Origin: Nocardioidaceae bacterium
Lineage (GTDB): Bacteria > Actinomycetota > Actinomycetes > Propionibacteriales > Nocardioidaceae
DNA: 64,000 nucleotides
NCBI GenBank assembly: GCA_030447865.1
Contig: JAUJOD010000002.1
Coordinates: 644,473 to 708,472 of the forward strand
Direction of reading: 5' to 3'
Shown here: positions 27,143-35,677 of the stretch, piece after piece
Numbering within the stretch: the first letter of the stretch is position 1
Layout: every line of letters begins with the position of its first letter
Program-made: the position numbers and the translations under genes
Notes under the pieces: model-generated
Databases searched by the model: none
What the model was told of the DNA's origin: nothing
Seen by the model: only the letters and a program-made list of their open reading frames with translations

Positions 27143-27688
27143 ATGCCGACACTCGATGAGCTGATCGCCGACTCCTGGTTTCCGTTCGCCGGCGACATCA
27201 CCGTCAAGCCGTTCGACCCGCCCGTTATCCCCGAGCCTGACCGCGGCGGGCTAGATCCGGCGACGTGTTGGTCGTGCCAACGGCCCGACGCCGACTACGT
27301 CTGGACCGACGCGAACTGGCGTCTCAACGGCATGCTCCCAACTCAGCTCCGGGGCATTGTGCTGCTCGAGACACGAAACCACCACGACTCGTTCGCTGAC
27401 ATGCGGCCGGACCTGTTGGCCGAGATCGGCCCGATGATCGCCCGGGTGGAGAAGGCGCTGCTAGGGCTCGGCGACATCGCGCGGGTGCACGTCAACCGAT
27501 GGGGCGACGGCGGTGCCCACTTCCATCTGTGGTTCATGCCGCGGCCGCTCGGCATGCTGCAGCTGCGCGGATCGATGCTGCCGATGTGGCTTGACCTGAT
27601 GCCCGACGTCTCGCCTGACGACGCCGCGGCCGCGCTTCGCGGCATCGCATCCACTTTGGCTGCAGACGGCGGTACCGCGCACGCCTGA
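27143..27688 (+). CDS. HIT-like protein with a degenerate histidine triad
   Basis: 181 residues. CWSCQRPDADYVW near the N-terminus has a CxxC-like start and the C-terminal half contains GGAHFHLWFMPRP, which aligns with the HxHxH triad but has Trp where the third His should be. Classic HIT enzymes are nucleotide hydrolases or transferases; loss of this His would be expected to reduce catalysis, or this branch uses a different chemistry. It starts 29 bp after the MFS gene and has its own -10 box. Confidence 0.75.
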   Translation: MPTLDELIADSWFPFAGDITVKPFDPPVIPEPDRGGLDPATCWSCQRPDADYVWTDANWRLNGMLPTQLRGIVLLETRNHHDSFADMRPDLLAEIGPMIARVEKALLGLGDIARVHVNRWGDGGAHFHLWFMPRPLGMLQLRGSMLPMWLDLMPDVSPDDAAAALRGIASTLAADGGTAHA

Positions 27689-27697
27689 CCGTCCGAT

Positions 27698-28162
27698 CTA
27701 GGAGGTGAAGTACTCGCGCATCAACACGGTCGCCCAGTTCGGTTGGCGAACATCACCAGGTAGGAACTCACGGATGACGGGTTTGATGTCGAGGACGGGT
27801 GTCCCATCTACGGCGTCCAGGCCGCGGACCACCAGTTCGCGCTCCCCAACTGTGAGTAGCTCAGACGCCGTGACACCGATGCGGTTTGGGCGCCCCGGCC
27901 CGCGGGCAGCGAACACCCCCACCTCGGGCATATCGGCTCGTCCGCGCGGCCGCCGCCTGGCCGAATAGTCTGACCGCTCAGCCATCCGATCGAAGACGAA
28001 AACGACCTCCACGTGCGAGAACTCGCTCAGACCAACAAGGCAGTCGTTCCCAAATCGTTCGTCGATCACGATGCTGCTCACAACGTCACCCCAATGATCG
28101 GTGTCGGCCGGGTCCGATCGGGAGTTGTGCACCGACCCAATGGGAGTCACGGTGAACGTCAC
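27698..28162 (-). CDS. TrmO/TsaA-like SAM-dependent protein
   Basis: 154 residues. The UPF0066 core is visible: TVTPIGSVHNSRSDP, SHVEVVFVFDRM and FAARGPGRPNRIGVTASELL. E. coli TrmO N6-methylates t6A37 in tRNA-Thr using S-adenosylmethionine; this shorter protein may act likewise or on other substrates. GTG 28162 has AGGAGG 7 nt upstream, unlike the many leaderless starts around it. It is convergent with the HIT gene (9-bp gap). Confidence 0.85.
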   Translation of the reverse strand: MTFTVTPIGSVHNSRSDPADTDHWGDVVSSIVIDERFGNDCLVGLSEFSHVEVVFVFDRMAERSDYSARRRPRGRADMPEVGVFAARGPGRPNRIGVTASELLTVGERELVVRGLDAVDGTPVLDIKPVIREFLPGDVRQPNWATVLMREYFTS

Positions 28163-28334
28163 TGGCCGCCTCCTTCGTCGCTGTGGCTTCCTTTACCATC
28201 CCGAAGATGAATACCCGCGGAAGCGACGCGACATGGGAGGCCGTTGTCACCAACATTCTCGAGGTTGGTACGTGCGAACGGTCGTCGCTCCCCCGTGACC
28301 TAGCTGGCGTCGAGAGCGTGAGCAGGTCCTCGAG

Positions 28335-28722
28335 TCAGGCCTCGACGTCGAGGGGTTCGACGAGGTGCGCGCGCCCAGGGGGCGGCTCGAACGGTTCAGG
28401 CCAGAATCAGTTATGTGTATGACCAGTCCCTCAGCGTCGAACTCCAGGAAGGCGATAGTCTCTCCGCCCTCTTGCCGCCGCCAGTCCAGGAACACCAGGT
28501 GACGGCGTACTGATTCTCGGTGATTGTGCGCTTCAAGTGCAGGTGCCAGTCTCCTGGGTACTCCTTGTTGAAGCGAAGGTACTTTTCCCGCCCGCGGATC
28601 CGCTCACGCGACTGCGGGAGGTCGTACACGACGTCGGGGTGCAGCAGCGACGCCCAGGTTTTCCAGTCGCGCCGCTCGAGCGTCTCGATGAAACGGGCGA
28701 CAAGACCGGAGGTGTCCGTCAT
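28335..28722 (-). pseudogene. NTF2-like (SnoaL-fold) protein broken by two frameshifts
   Basis: The first frame (ATG 28722) gives a normal NTF2-like start (ARFIETLERRDWKTWASLLH, VVYDLPQSRERIRG) up to QYAVT. Homology continues in a second frame as VFLDWRRQEGGETIAFLEFDA and then in a third as FWPEPFEPPPGRAHL to a stop at 28335. Joins lie near 28500 and 28425. The fold commonly binds small molecules or catalyses isomerisation, but no function can be given. A single intact ancestor is clear from the joined product. Confidence 0.7.
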
Positions 28723-28733
28723 GCGCTGCGAGG

Positions 28734-29219
28734 CTACCGGACACCGTCAGCGCTCAGCGCCGCAGCCACAATCGCCGGGTCCGAGCAGGCGGCGGCGAAC
28801 GCCTCGATCCGGCGGCGGATCTCCCGCCCGAGCAGCCACTGCCCGATCGGCTCTGCCACGGGGCGCAGCCACCGCGGCCGCACGCTGTAGGTGTACTTCC
28901 ACACCGCGCGGGTCCCCTCGCCTTCTGGTTCGAAGCGCCAGCCACCGCCGAACGACTCAAAGAACCATGGGCCGGTCACCATGGTCATGCCGACGTTGCG
29001 TGGCGGCGAGTAGGAGACGTAGCGGCTCACCATGACCGGACCGAGCCGGGCCTTGGTCAGCGTCTGAACCCCTTTACCTGGCCGGGTGGCGCCGTCGAGG
29101 AACCGTTGCCTCCTCATGAACGGATCCCACTGCAGCCGCACCTCACCTGTCGTCTGCGAGACAGCGAACGCCGTGTCGGCCGAGACTGGCACCCATACCT
29201 CGGCTCTGACCTGCGGCAT
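28734..29219 (-). CDS. SRPBCC-fold lipid/ligand-binding protein
   Basis: 161 residues. The sequence starts RAEVWVPVSADTAFAVSQTTGEV, typical of the polyketide-cyclase/START superfamily entry strand and helix, and ends with the long C-terminal helix EPIGQWLLGREIRRRIEAFA that closes the ligand cavity. Ligand unknown. TAGGCT ends 6 nt before the ATG, so it is likely leaderless. The broken NTF2-like gene begins 11 bp downstream on the same strand. Confidence 0.8.
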   Translation of the reverse strand: MPQVRAEVWVPVSADTAFAVSQTTGEVRLQWDPFMRRQRFLDGATRPGKGVQTLTKARLGPVMVSRYVSYSPPRNVGMTMVTGPWFFESFGGGWRFEPEGEGTRAVWKYTYSVRPRWLRPVAEPIGQWLLGREIRRRIEAFAAACSDPAIVAAALSADGVR

Positions 29220-29225
29220 GCAAGG

Positions 29226-29231
29226 AGCCTA
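29226..29231 (-). promoter_or_regulatory. -10 box of the SRPBCC gene (leaderless)
   Basis: TAGGCT ends 6 nt before the ATG at 29219. Confidence 0.45.
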
Positions 29232-29300
29232 CGGTCACCCGACGCCCCACTCCCACCGCCGCAGTGCAGCGGCTCCCTCCGAGCGGCGCGATGGCCGCTG

Positions 29301-29800
29301 TTACGGGTGCGGACGCTCCCGGAGCAGGAGAGACGTGGCCGGAGCGAAGCCGGCTCGTGAGTAAACCGGCACCGAGCGCTGACTCGGGCTCAGCACGAGA
29401 CGGGCGAACCGTGCTCGTCGGCGTACCCCGTGGCGGCGGACACGAGCGCACCGCCGATTCCCCGGTCACGGACCGATTCCTCGACGTACACGTTGGCGAT
29501 GTAGCCCCACTGACTCGGTCGAGGTGCGCCGTCGGCCGCCCGTGGCCACGGCATCCTCGTGAACACCAGCAAGTTCAGCATCCCGACCGGCCGACCGGCG
29601 AGCTCGGCCAACCAGGTGACCCGCTGGTCGCTTTCCCGCTCGAACCACTTGCTGAACCGTTGGTCAAACCCGTCATCCTCGATGCTTTCGCCCGCTTGCT
29701 CCGCTGCCCAGCGTCGTCGCATCGCCGCTAGCACTTGTACGTCGGCGGGGCCGCACGCACGGATGGTGTACCGGGCGAGCCAGGTGGGGTGCCCGTTCAT
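29301..29800 (-). pseudogene. GNAT acetyltransferase with a C-terminal frameshift
   Basis: Frame one (ATG 29800) gives YTIRACGPADVQVLAAMR and the acetyl-CoA motif YVEESVRDRGIGGALV, then ends early after ADEHG at a stop near 29390. In the next frame the expected GNAT end follows: FARLVLSPSQRSVPVYSRAGF to a stop at 29301. A one-base loss in GGTTC near 29410 explains the break. The truncated product retains the acetyl-CoA loop but lacks the last strand. Substrate unknown. Confidence 0.7.
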
Positions 29801-29809
29801 CGGCGAGTA

Positions 29810-31732
29810 TCACACGACGGACAGCGGCAGGAGCTGCTTGCCGGTCGGGCCGACCTGGATGTCGGTGCCCATCTCGGGGCACACGCCGCAGTCGAAGCAG
29901 GGCGTCCACCGGCAGTCGTCGACCTCCACCTCGTGCAGAGCGTCCTGCCAGTCCTCCCACAGCCAGTTACGGTCGAGGCCGGAGTCGAGGTGGTCCCAGG
30001 GGAGCACCTCGTCGTAAAGCCGTTCCCGGGTCGTGTACCAGTCGAGGTCGACCGGCGTACAACCAAGAACCCGGTCAGCGGCCGCCATCCAGCGGTCGAA
30101 GGAGAAGTGCTCGCTCCAGCCGTCGAACCGCCCGCCGTCGCGCCATACCGCCTCGATGATCGCGCCGACCCGGCGGTCACCGCGCGACAGCAGGCCTTCG
30201 ATGATGCCCGGCTTCCCGTCGTGATAGCGGAAGCCGATCGCGCGGCCGTACTGCTTGTCCTGCCGGACCGCGTCGCGCAGCTGCTTGAGCCGGGCGTCGG
30301 TGGTCTCGTGGTCGAGCTGGCTCGCCCACTGGAACGGCGTGTGCGGCTTGGGCACGAAGCCGCCGATCGAGACGGTGCATCGAATGTCGCGCCGCCCCGA
30401 CACCTCGCGCCCGGTGGCGATGACCCGTTTGGCCAGGTCGGCGATGGCCATCACATCGTCGTCGGTCTCGGTGGGCAGGCCGCACATGAAGTACAGCTTC
30501 ACCTGGCGCCAGCCAGCCGAGTACGCCGCAGCGACGGTGCGGATCAAGTCGTCCTCCGACACCATCTTGTTGATGACCTTGCGCAGCCGCTCAGAGCCTC
30601 CTTCGGGCGCGAAGGTGAGCCCAGACCGGCGGCCGTTGCGAGACAACTCGTTGGCCAGGTCGATGTTGAAGGCGTCGACCCGCGTCGACGGTAGCGACAG
30701 CGAGACGTTCGTGCCGTCATACCTATCAGCGAGCCCCTTGGCGACCTCCGCGATCTCGGAGTGATCGGCCGACGACAGCGACAGCAGCCCGACCTCTTCG
30801 AAGCCCGACTTCTTGACACCGTTCTCCACCATGTCACCGATCGTGGTGATCGACCGTTCGCGCACGGGGCGGGTGATCATGCCGGCCTGGCAGAACCGGC
30901 AGCCGCGGGTGCAGCCGCGGAAGATCTCGACCGAGTAGCGCTCGTGCACGGTCTCGGCGAGCGGCACCAGCGGCTTGCTCGGGTACGGCCAGGAGTCGAG
31001 GTCCATCAGCGTGTGCTTGTGCACTCGAGACGGCACCCCGGGCCGATTGGGTACGACGCGCTGGATGCGCCCGTCGGGGAGGTAGTCGACGTCGTAGAAC
31101 TTCGGCACGTAGACACCGCCGGAAGCGGCCAGCCGCATCAGCAGCCCGTCTCGCCCACCGGGACGCCCCTGCTCCTTCCACTCGCGCACGACCTCGCTGA
31201 TCGCCAGCACCACCTCTTCACCGTCGCCGAGCACCGCGGCGTCGATGAAGCCGGCGATCGGCTCGGGGTTGAAGGCCGAGTGCCCGCCGGCGATCACGAC
31301 CGGCGCGTCGTCACCCCGGTCGGTGGCGTGCAGTGGGATGCCGGCGAGGTCGAGGGCGGTCAGCAGGTTGGTGTAGCCCAGCTCGGTGGCGAATGACACC
31401 CCGAGAAGGTCGAACGCGCCGACCGGGCGGTGGGCGTCGACGGTGAACTGCGGGATCTTGTGTTGGCGCATCGCCTGCTCCATGTCAGCGAACACGGAGT
31501 AGGTGCGCTCGGCGAGGATCCAGTCGCGCTCGTTCAAGATCTCGTAGAGGATCTGCACGCCTTGGTTGGGCAGGCCCACCTCGTACGCGTCGGGGTACAT
31601 CAGCGCCCACCGCACCGCCGCAGAGTCCCAGTCCTTCACCGTCGAGTTGAGCTCGCCACCGACGTACTGGATCGGCTTCTGCACCGTCGGCAGCAACGGC
31701 TCCAGCTGCGCGAACACTGACTCGACAGGCAT
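29810..31732 (-). CDS. B12-binding-domain radical SAM protein (TIGR03960 family)
   Basis: 640 residues. The radical SAM cluster motif is GCTRGCRFCQAG (CxxxCxxC) about residue 275, after an N-terminal cobalamin-binding-like domain with HSAFNPEPIAGFIDAAVLGDGEE. A C-terminal cysteine-rich end (CFDCGVCPEMG) could hold another cluster. Members occur next to a DUF2344 protein and rne; function is not established. Here the DUF2344 partner is separated by about 4 kb of accessory genes. TAGGGT ends 6 nt before the ATG. A palindromic 50-bp element lies 18 bp upstream of the start. Confidence 0.93.
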   Translation of the reverse strand: MPVESVFAQLEPLLPTVQKPIQYVGGELNSTVKDWDSAAVRWALMYPDAYEVGLPNQGVQILYEILNERDWILAERTYSVFADMEQAMRQHKIPQFTVDAHRPVGAFDLLGVSFATELGYTNLLTALDLAGIPLHATDRGDDAPVVIAGGHSAFNPEPIAGFIDAAVLGDGEEVVLAISEVVREWKEQGRPGGRDGLLMRLAASGGVYVPKFYDVDYLPDGRIQRVVPNRPGVPSRVHKHTLMDLDSWPYPSKPLVPLAETVHERYSVEIFRGCTRGCRFCQAGMITRPVRERSITTIGDMVENGVKKSGFEEVGLLSLSSADHSEIAEVAKGLADRYDGTNVSLSLPSTRVDAFNIDLANELSRNGRRSGLTFAPEGGSERLRKVINKMVSEDDLIRTVAAAYSAGWRQVKLYFMCGLPTETDDDVMAIADLAKRVIATGREVSGRRDIRCTVSIGGFVPKPHTPFQWASQLDHETTDARLKQLRDAVRQDKQYGRAIGFRYHDGKPGIIEGLLSRGDRRVGAIIEAVWRDGGRFDGWSEHFSFDRWMAAADRVLGCTPVDLDWYTTRERLYDEVLPWDHLDSGLDRNWLWEDWQDALHEVEVDDCRWTPCFDCGVCPEMGTDIQVGPTGKQLLPLSVV

Positions 31733-31738
31733 CTCGCC

Positions 31739-31744
31739 ACCCTA
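31739..31744 (-). promoter_or_regulatory. -10 box of the radical SAM gene (leaderless)
   Basis: TAGGGT ends 6 nt before the ATG at 31732, immediately next to a palindromic element (31750-31799). Confidence 0.45.
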
Positions 31745-31749
31745 ACCGA

Positions 31750-31799
31750 GAGTTGTCAGACTCCACTCGGTCTATAGGCCGACTACGTTCTGACAAGTC
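31750..31799. repeat. 50-bp palindromic element, copy A
   Basis: Arms GAGTTGTCAGA (31750-31760) and TCTGACAAGTC (31789-31799) pair with one mismatch and the centre contains CTATAG; the whole element is an imperfect palindrome. Its reverse complement matches copy B (40410-40459) at 45 of 50 positions. It lies between the rodA stop and the radical SAM promoter, so it could serve as the terminator of mreBCD-mrdA-rodA on the far side or as a regulatory site. Confidence 0.85.
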
Positions 31800-31816
31800 G
31801 AGGGAGGGAGGCGGGG

Positions 31817-33049
31817 TCAGAAGCGGCGGGAGCGCGCCATCCGTTCCCGGAGCACCACGCCGAGACCGATCGAGCGCTCGGTGCGCAGATGGATGTTGAG
31901 CAGCAGGCCCACCGCCATCAGGGACGCGAACATCGACGTACCGCCGTACGAGACGAGCGGCAGGGGTACGCCGGTCACCGGCATGATGCCCAGGCACATA
32001 CCGATGTTCTGGAACGCCTGGAACCCGAACCAGCACACGATTCCGCCACCGGCCAGCCGCCCGAACATGTCGTCGGCGCGGACGGCGATGCGGCAGGCTC
32101 GCCACAGCAGCGCAAGCAGCAGCGCGATCAAGGCGCCAGCCCCCACCAGGCCCAGCTCCTCCCCCGCCACAGTGAACACGAAGTCGGTGTGCTGCTCGGG
32201 CACGAAGCCGGACTGGGTCTGCGAGCCGTGGAAGAGGCCTTGACCGAACAGGCCGCCGTTGCCGATGGCGATGCGCGCCTGGACGGTGTTGTAGCCGGCA
32301 CCCTGCGGGTCGAGCGCGGGGTTGATGAACGCCTCGAACCTCAGCAGCTGGTAGCCCTGTAGCACTCCCAGCTGTACGGCGGCCACCGTCCCAGCCAGCG
32401 CAGCCGCGACCAGTCCCACCAGCCAGCGCCGGGGCGCCCCCGCCACCGCCAGCAGCCCAAACACCGTGGCGGCCAGCACCAGCAGCGTCCCGAGATCCGG
32501 CTGGGCCATGATCAACGCAGCCGGTACAGCCGCGATAGCCAGCGCCGCCAGCACGTCCCAGCCGCGTAAGGAGGCTGCCGACCGGCGCGCCTCAGTGCGC
32601 TCAGCCAGCAGCAGCGCCATGCCGGCTACCACCCCCAGCTTGGCGAACTCGGCGGGCTGGATCGACAGGCCGCCGACCAGGATCCACGACCGGGACCCGT
32701 TGATCACCGCTCCGAGCGGGGACAGCACCAGGCCCAGCCCGATGACGCCGCCGAGGTAGACGACCGGCGCCCAGATGCGCACCCAGCGATGGTCGGTCGC
32801 CGCTATCAACGCGGCCAGCACCAGCCCGACGGCCATGTTGGTCAGGTGCCTGACGATGTACTCCGAGCCATCGCCTCCGGTCAGCGCCGCCCGACCGGCC
32901 GTGGCCGACCACACCAGTAGCGAGCCGAGCACCAACAGCGCGGCGGTGGAGCCCACCACCACCACATCCAGCCGCTGCCACGTCGACCGGCGGTCGGTGA
33001 CGTGGATCCGACGAGATGTGCGTGTGGTTGAGGTCGCCAACGCGGTCAA
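31817..33049 (-). CDS. rodA: RodA, SEDS peptidoglycan glycosyltransferase
   Basis: 410 residues, ten hydrophobic segments, SEDS family. GNGGLFGQGLFHGSQTQSGF followed by PEQHTDFVFTVAGEELG is the conserved large-loop signature with the catalytic Asp. The TTG at 33049 overlaps the mrdA stop (TTGA) and has GGGGAGA about 10 nt upstream. RodA polymerises glycan strands with its partner PBP2, encoded directly upstream. It is the last gene of the mreB-mreC-mreD-mrdA-rodA operon. Confidence 0.95.
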   Translation of the reverse strand: MTALATSTTRTSRRIHVTDRRSTWQRLDVVVVGSTAALLVLGSLLVWSATAGRAALTGGDGSEYIVRHLTNMAVGLVLAALIAATDHRWVRIWAPVVYLGGVIGLGLVLSPLGAVINGSRSWILVGGLSIQPAEFAKLGVVAGMALLLAERTEARRSAASLRGWDVLAALAIAAVPAALIMAQPDLGTLLVLAATVFGLLAVAGAPRRWLVGLVAAALAGTVAAVQLGVLQGYQLLRFEAFINPALDPQGAGYNTVQARIAIGNGGLFGQGLFHGSQTQSGFVPEQHTDFVFTVAGEELGLVGAGALIALLLALLWRACRIAVRADDMFGRLAGGGIVCWFGFQAFQNIGMCLGIMPVTGVPLPLVSYGGTSMFASLMAVGLLLNIHLRTERSIGLGVVLRERMARSRRF

Positions 33050-35157
33050 CGGGGGTTTTCTCCTGTGCGGCGAGGCGGGGAGATCTGCCCGCTGGGTTTG
33101 AAGACAGGGAGGCCATCCGGTGGCTCCGCGCCCGGCTGGGCCGCGTTGCGCAGGTCTACCTTGCTGCCCTGGATCCCGTACAGCGTCTCCCAGATGGTGC
33201 GCGCCGCGTCTCCGGACGTGCCGGACCCGGTGCCCCCTTGGGAGATCTGCATGATCACGACGTACTGCTCGTCGTAGCTGGCGATCCACGATGTGGTCTG
33301 CTTGCCGAAGACCTCCGCGGTGCCGGTCTTGAAGCGCACTGGCACCCGGCCGAGCGGGAAGCCCCCCATCTTCCACGCCATCGTGCCGACCTTGCCGGTG
33401 CCGAGCAGGGCGCGGTCGATGTAGTCGATGATCCGCTGGGGGATCGGGATGCGCCCCGCGGCGTGCGGCCAGATCCGCTTCACCACGTCGCCGTCGGCGT
33501 CGATGACCGCCTTGGCGACCCGGGGCTCCCAGAGGGTGCCGCCGTTCGACAGGGCGCCGTACGCGACCGCCAGTTGAATCGGCGTGAGGACCGTGTCGCC
33601 CTGCCCGATCGAGAAGTTGACCGCGTCACCGGCGCGGTAGTTCCAGCCGTCGATGCAGAACTCGCGGGCGAAGACGTGCAGGAAGTCGTTGCCGGGCTCC
33701 TTCCCGAGCTTGCAGTAGTAGTCCTTGCTGGCCTTCCAGTACGAGAGCTTCCACTTGCGGTCGGCGATCCGCCCGGTCACCTCACCGGGGAGGTCGATGC
33801 CGGTCTTGGACCCGAAGCCGAACGCCTTTGCGTTCTCGACCAGCGGGTCCTTGATGCTGGTGTCCTCCCGGTCGCCCCCAGCCTCGAGCCACTTGGCGTA
33901 CGCGATGCGGTAGAAGAACGTGTCGCACGACAGCTGCAGCGCCTCGGCGAACGTGATCCGCCCGTAGGAGGCCGACTCGTAGTTCTTGAACACCCGGCCG
34001 CCCACGGTGTACGACGAGGAGCAGTCGAGCTTATCCTTGATGGAGTAGCCGGAGGTCAGCGCCCCCGCAGCGGTGACCGGCTTGAACGTCGAGCCCGGCG
34101 CGAACAGCCCTTGGGTCGCCCGGTTCAGCAACGGCGTGTCCGCCTGGTCGCTGTACAGCCGGTCGAGGTCGCCTTGGCTGATGCCGCCAACCCAGACGTT
34201 CGGGTCGTACGTCGGGTAGCTCGCGAGCGCAACCACCCGGCCGTTAGTCGCGTCCATCACGACCACGGACCCCGAGTCGGCGACGTACTTGCGCCCGGTG
34301 ACTTCGTCGAAGGTCTTGCGCGCTTGCAGGATCGAGCGTTCAAGTTCCCGCTCGACCACCGCCTGGACCTTCGCGTCGATGCTGGTCACGAGCGTGTGAC
34401 CCGGCTTCGGCTCGATGACGGCGGCGTCGCCGAGCACCCGCCCCATCGAGTCGACCGCCACCTGGTGCACGCCCGAGGTACCGCGCAGGTACCGGTCGTA
34501 GGCGTCCTCCAGGCCAGACCGGCCCACCGACGACAACGGGCTGACCCCGTCGTCGCCACGAGCCTTCGCCGCGTCGAGCTCCTGCTCGGTGATCGGGGAG
34601 ATGTAGCCCAGCGCGTGGACGGCGTTGACCCCGAACGGGGCGGGGTAGGCGCGCACCTTGCGGGCCTCGGCGGTCACGCCGGGGTAGTCCTCGGCCTGCT
34701 CGAGGATCGACGCGGCGAGCACCTGGGTCACGTCCTCCGCGACCGGCACCGGCTCGTACGGCGACCCGTTCCAGCAGACCGGGGGCTCGGCGGCTCCCGG
34801 CTCCCCGCACGTCTTCGTCCGCCGCTCCAGCTCCTCGCGCGAGAGCCCCAACGTGTTGGCGAGTCGCCCGAGCACCGCCCGGCGCGTCGACGCGCCGAGC
34901 CGGTCGAGCACGTCACGGTCGACGGTGACCACCCACGCCGTGCGGTTGGCCACTAACGGTCGGCCCATCGCGTCGACGATCAGCCCCCGCGGGGCAGTGA
35001 CCTCGATGTCGCGTACGGCGTTGTCCTGAGCAGCTGCCTGGTAGGTCTCCGCGCCGACCACCTGCAGGTACCACAGCCGCGCGAAGAGGGTGGTGAACAG
35101 CGCCAGCACCATCACCTGTACGACGACCAGCCGCAGGCTCGATCGCGTTCTCAGCAC
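33046..35157 (-). CDS. mrdA: Penicillin-binding protein 2 (MrdA), class B transpeptidase
   Basis: 703 residues. One N-terminal transmembrane helix (VQVMVLALFTTLFARLWYL), a PBP dimer domain, and a transpeptidase domain with SxxK as STFK (PGSTFKPVTAAG), SCD as the SxN-like motif and KTG as FKTGTAEV. It crosslinks peptidoglycan for lateral wall growth with RodA. It begins 7 bp after mreD and overlaps rodA by 4 bp. The C-terminus is Pro/Arg-rich. Confidence 0.95.
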   Translation of the reverse strand: MLRTRSSLRLVVVQVMVLALFTTLFARLWYLQVVGAETYQAAAQDNAVRDIEVTAPRGLIVDAMGRPLVANRTAWVVTVDRDVLDRLGASTRRAVLGRLANTLGLSREELERRTKTCGEPGAAEPPVCWNGSPYEPVPVAEDVTQVLAASILEQAEDYPGVTAEARKVRAYPAPFGVNAVHALGYISPITEQELDAAKARGDDGVSPLSSVGRSGLEDAYDRYLRGTSGVHQVAVDSMGRVLGDAAVIEPKPGHTLVTSIDAKVQAVVERELERSILQARKTFDEVTGRKYVADSGSVVVMDATNGRVVALASYPTYDPNVWVGGISQGDLDRLYSDQADTPLLNRATQGLFAPGSTFKPVTAAGALTSGYSIKDKLDCSSSYTVGGRVFKNYESASYGRITFAEALQLSCDTFFYRIAYAKWLEAGGDREDTSIKDPLVENAKAFGFGSKTGIDLPGEVTGRIADRKWKLSYWKASKDYYCKLGKEPGNDFLHVFAREFCIDGWNYRAGDAVNFSIGQGDTVLTPIQLAVAYGALSNGGTLWEPRVAKAVIDADGDVVKRIWPHAAGRIPIPQRIIDYIDRALLGTGKVGTMAWKMGGFPLGRVPVRFKTGTAEVFGKQTTSWIASYDEQYVVIMQISQGGTGSGTSGDAARTIWETLYGIQGSKVDLRNAAQPGAEPPDGLPVFKPSGQISPPRRTGENPR

Positions 35158-35164
35158 CGGTGCC

Positions 35165-35677
35165 TCACCACCGCTCGGCGGGTTCGAGGCGCCGGAAGAG
35201 CATGACCACGAGTGGGATGACCAGCGGCGTCACCAGCACGTCGTAGGCAACGGTCAGCGGGATCACGTCGAGAGCTGTCGAGACGTCGACGGCCCCCTCT
35301 CCGAGCACCAGGCCGGTCAAGGCGAAGACCGAGGTCCCGATGAACGCGCCGGCGGCGACGATGACCAGCGTGCCGACCACGGTGATGTCGCCCTCGCGCC
35401 TCGCGAGGCCGGTCAGGTAACCGACGAGGAGGAACGACAGCGCCCAGCGGCCGGCGGTGTGGTCTGCCGGCGGCGCCAGGTCAAGGACCAGCCCCGTGGC
35501 GAAACCGACGAGTGCCGCGTAGTCGGGGCCGCGCACCAGCGCCGCGGCGATGACGACGAGCAGGGCGAGGTCGGGGACCGCCCCGCGCAGCGAGAAGTGG
35601 CTGAAGATGCTCACTTGCAGGGTGATCGTCACCACGACGAGCACGGTGACGACGAGGAGGCGCAGTGCGGTGGTCAT
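35165..35677 (-). CDS. mreD: Rod-shape protein MreD
   Basis: 170 residues, five hydrophobic segments. LQVSIFSHFSLRGAVPDLALL is the MreD N-terminal motif and GFATGLVLDLAPP the conserved central loop. It is the membrane partner of MreC. The start overlaps the mreC stop by 4 bp, so the pair is translationally coupled. Confidence 0.93.
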   Translation of the reverse strand: MTTALRLLVVTVLVVVTITLQVSIFSHFSLRGAVPDLALLVVIAAALVRGPDYAALVGFATGLVLDLAPPADHTAGRWALSFLLVGYLTGLARREGDITVVGTLVIVAAGAFIGTSVFALTGLVLGEGAVDVSTALDVIPLTVAYDVLVTPLVIPLVVMLFRRLEPAERW

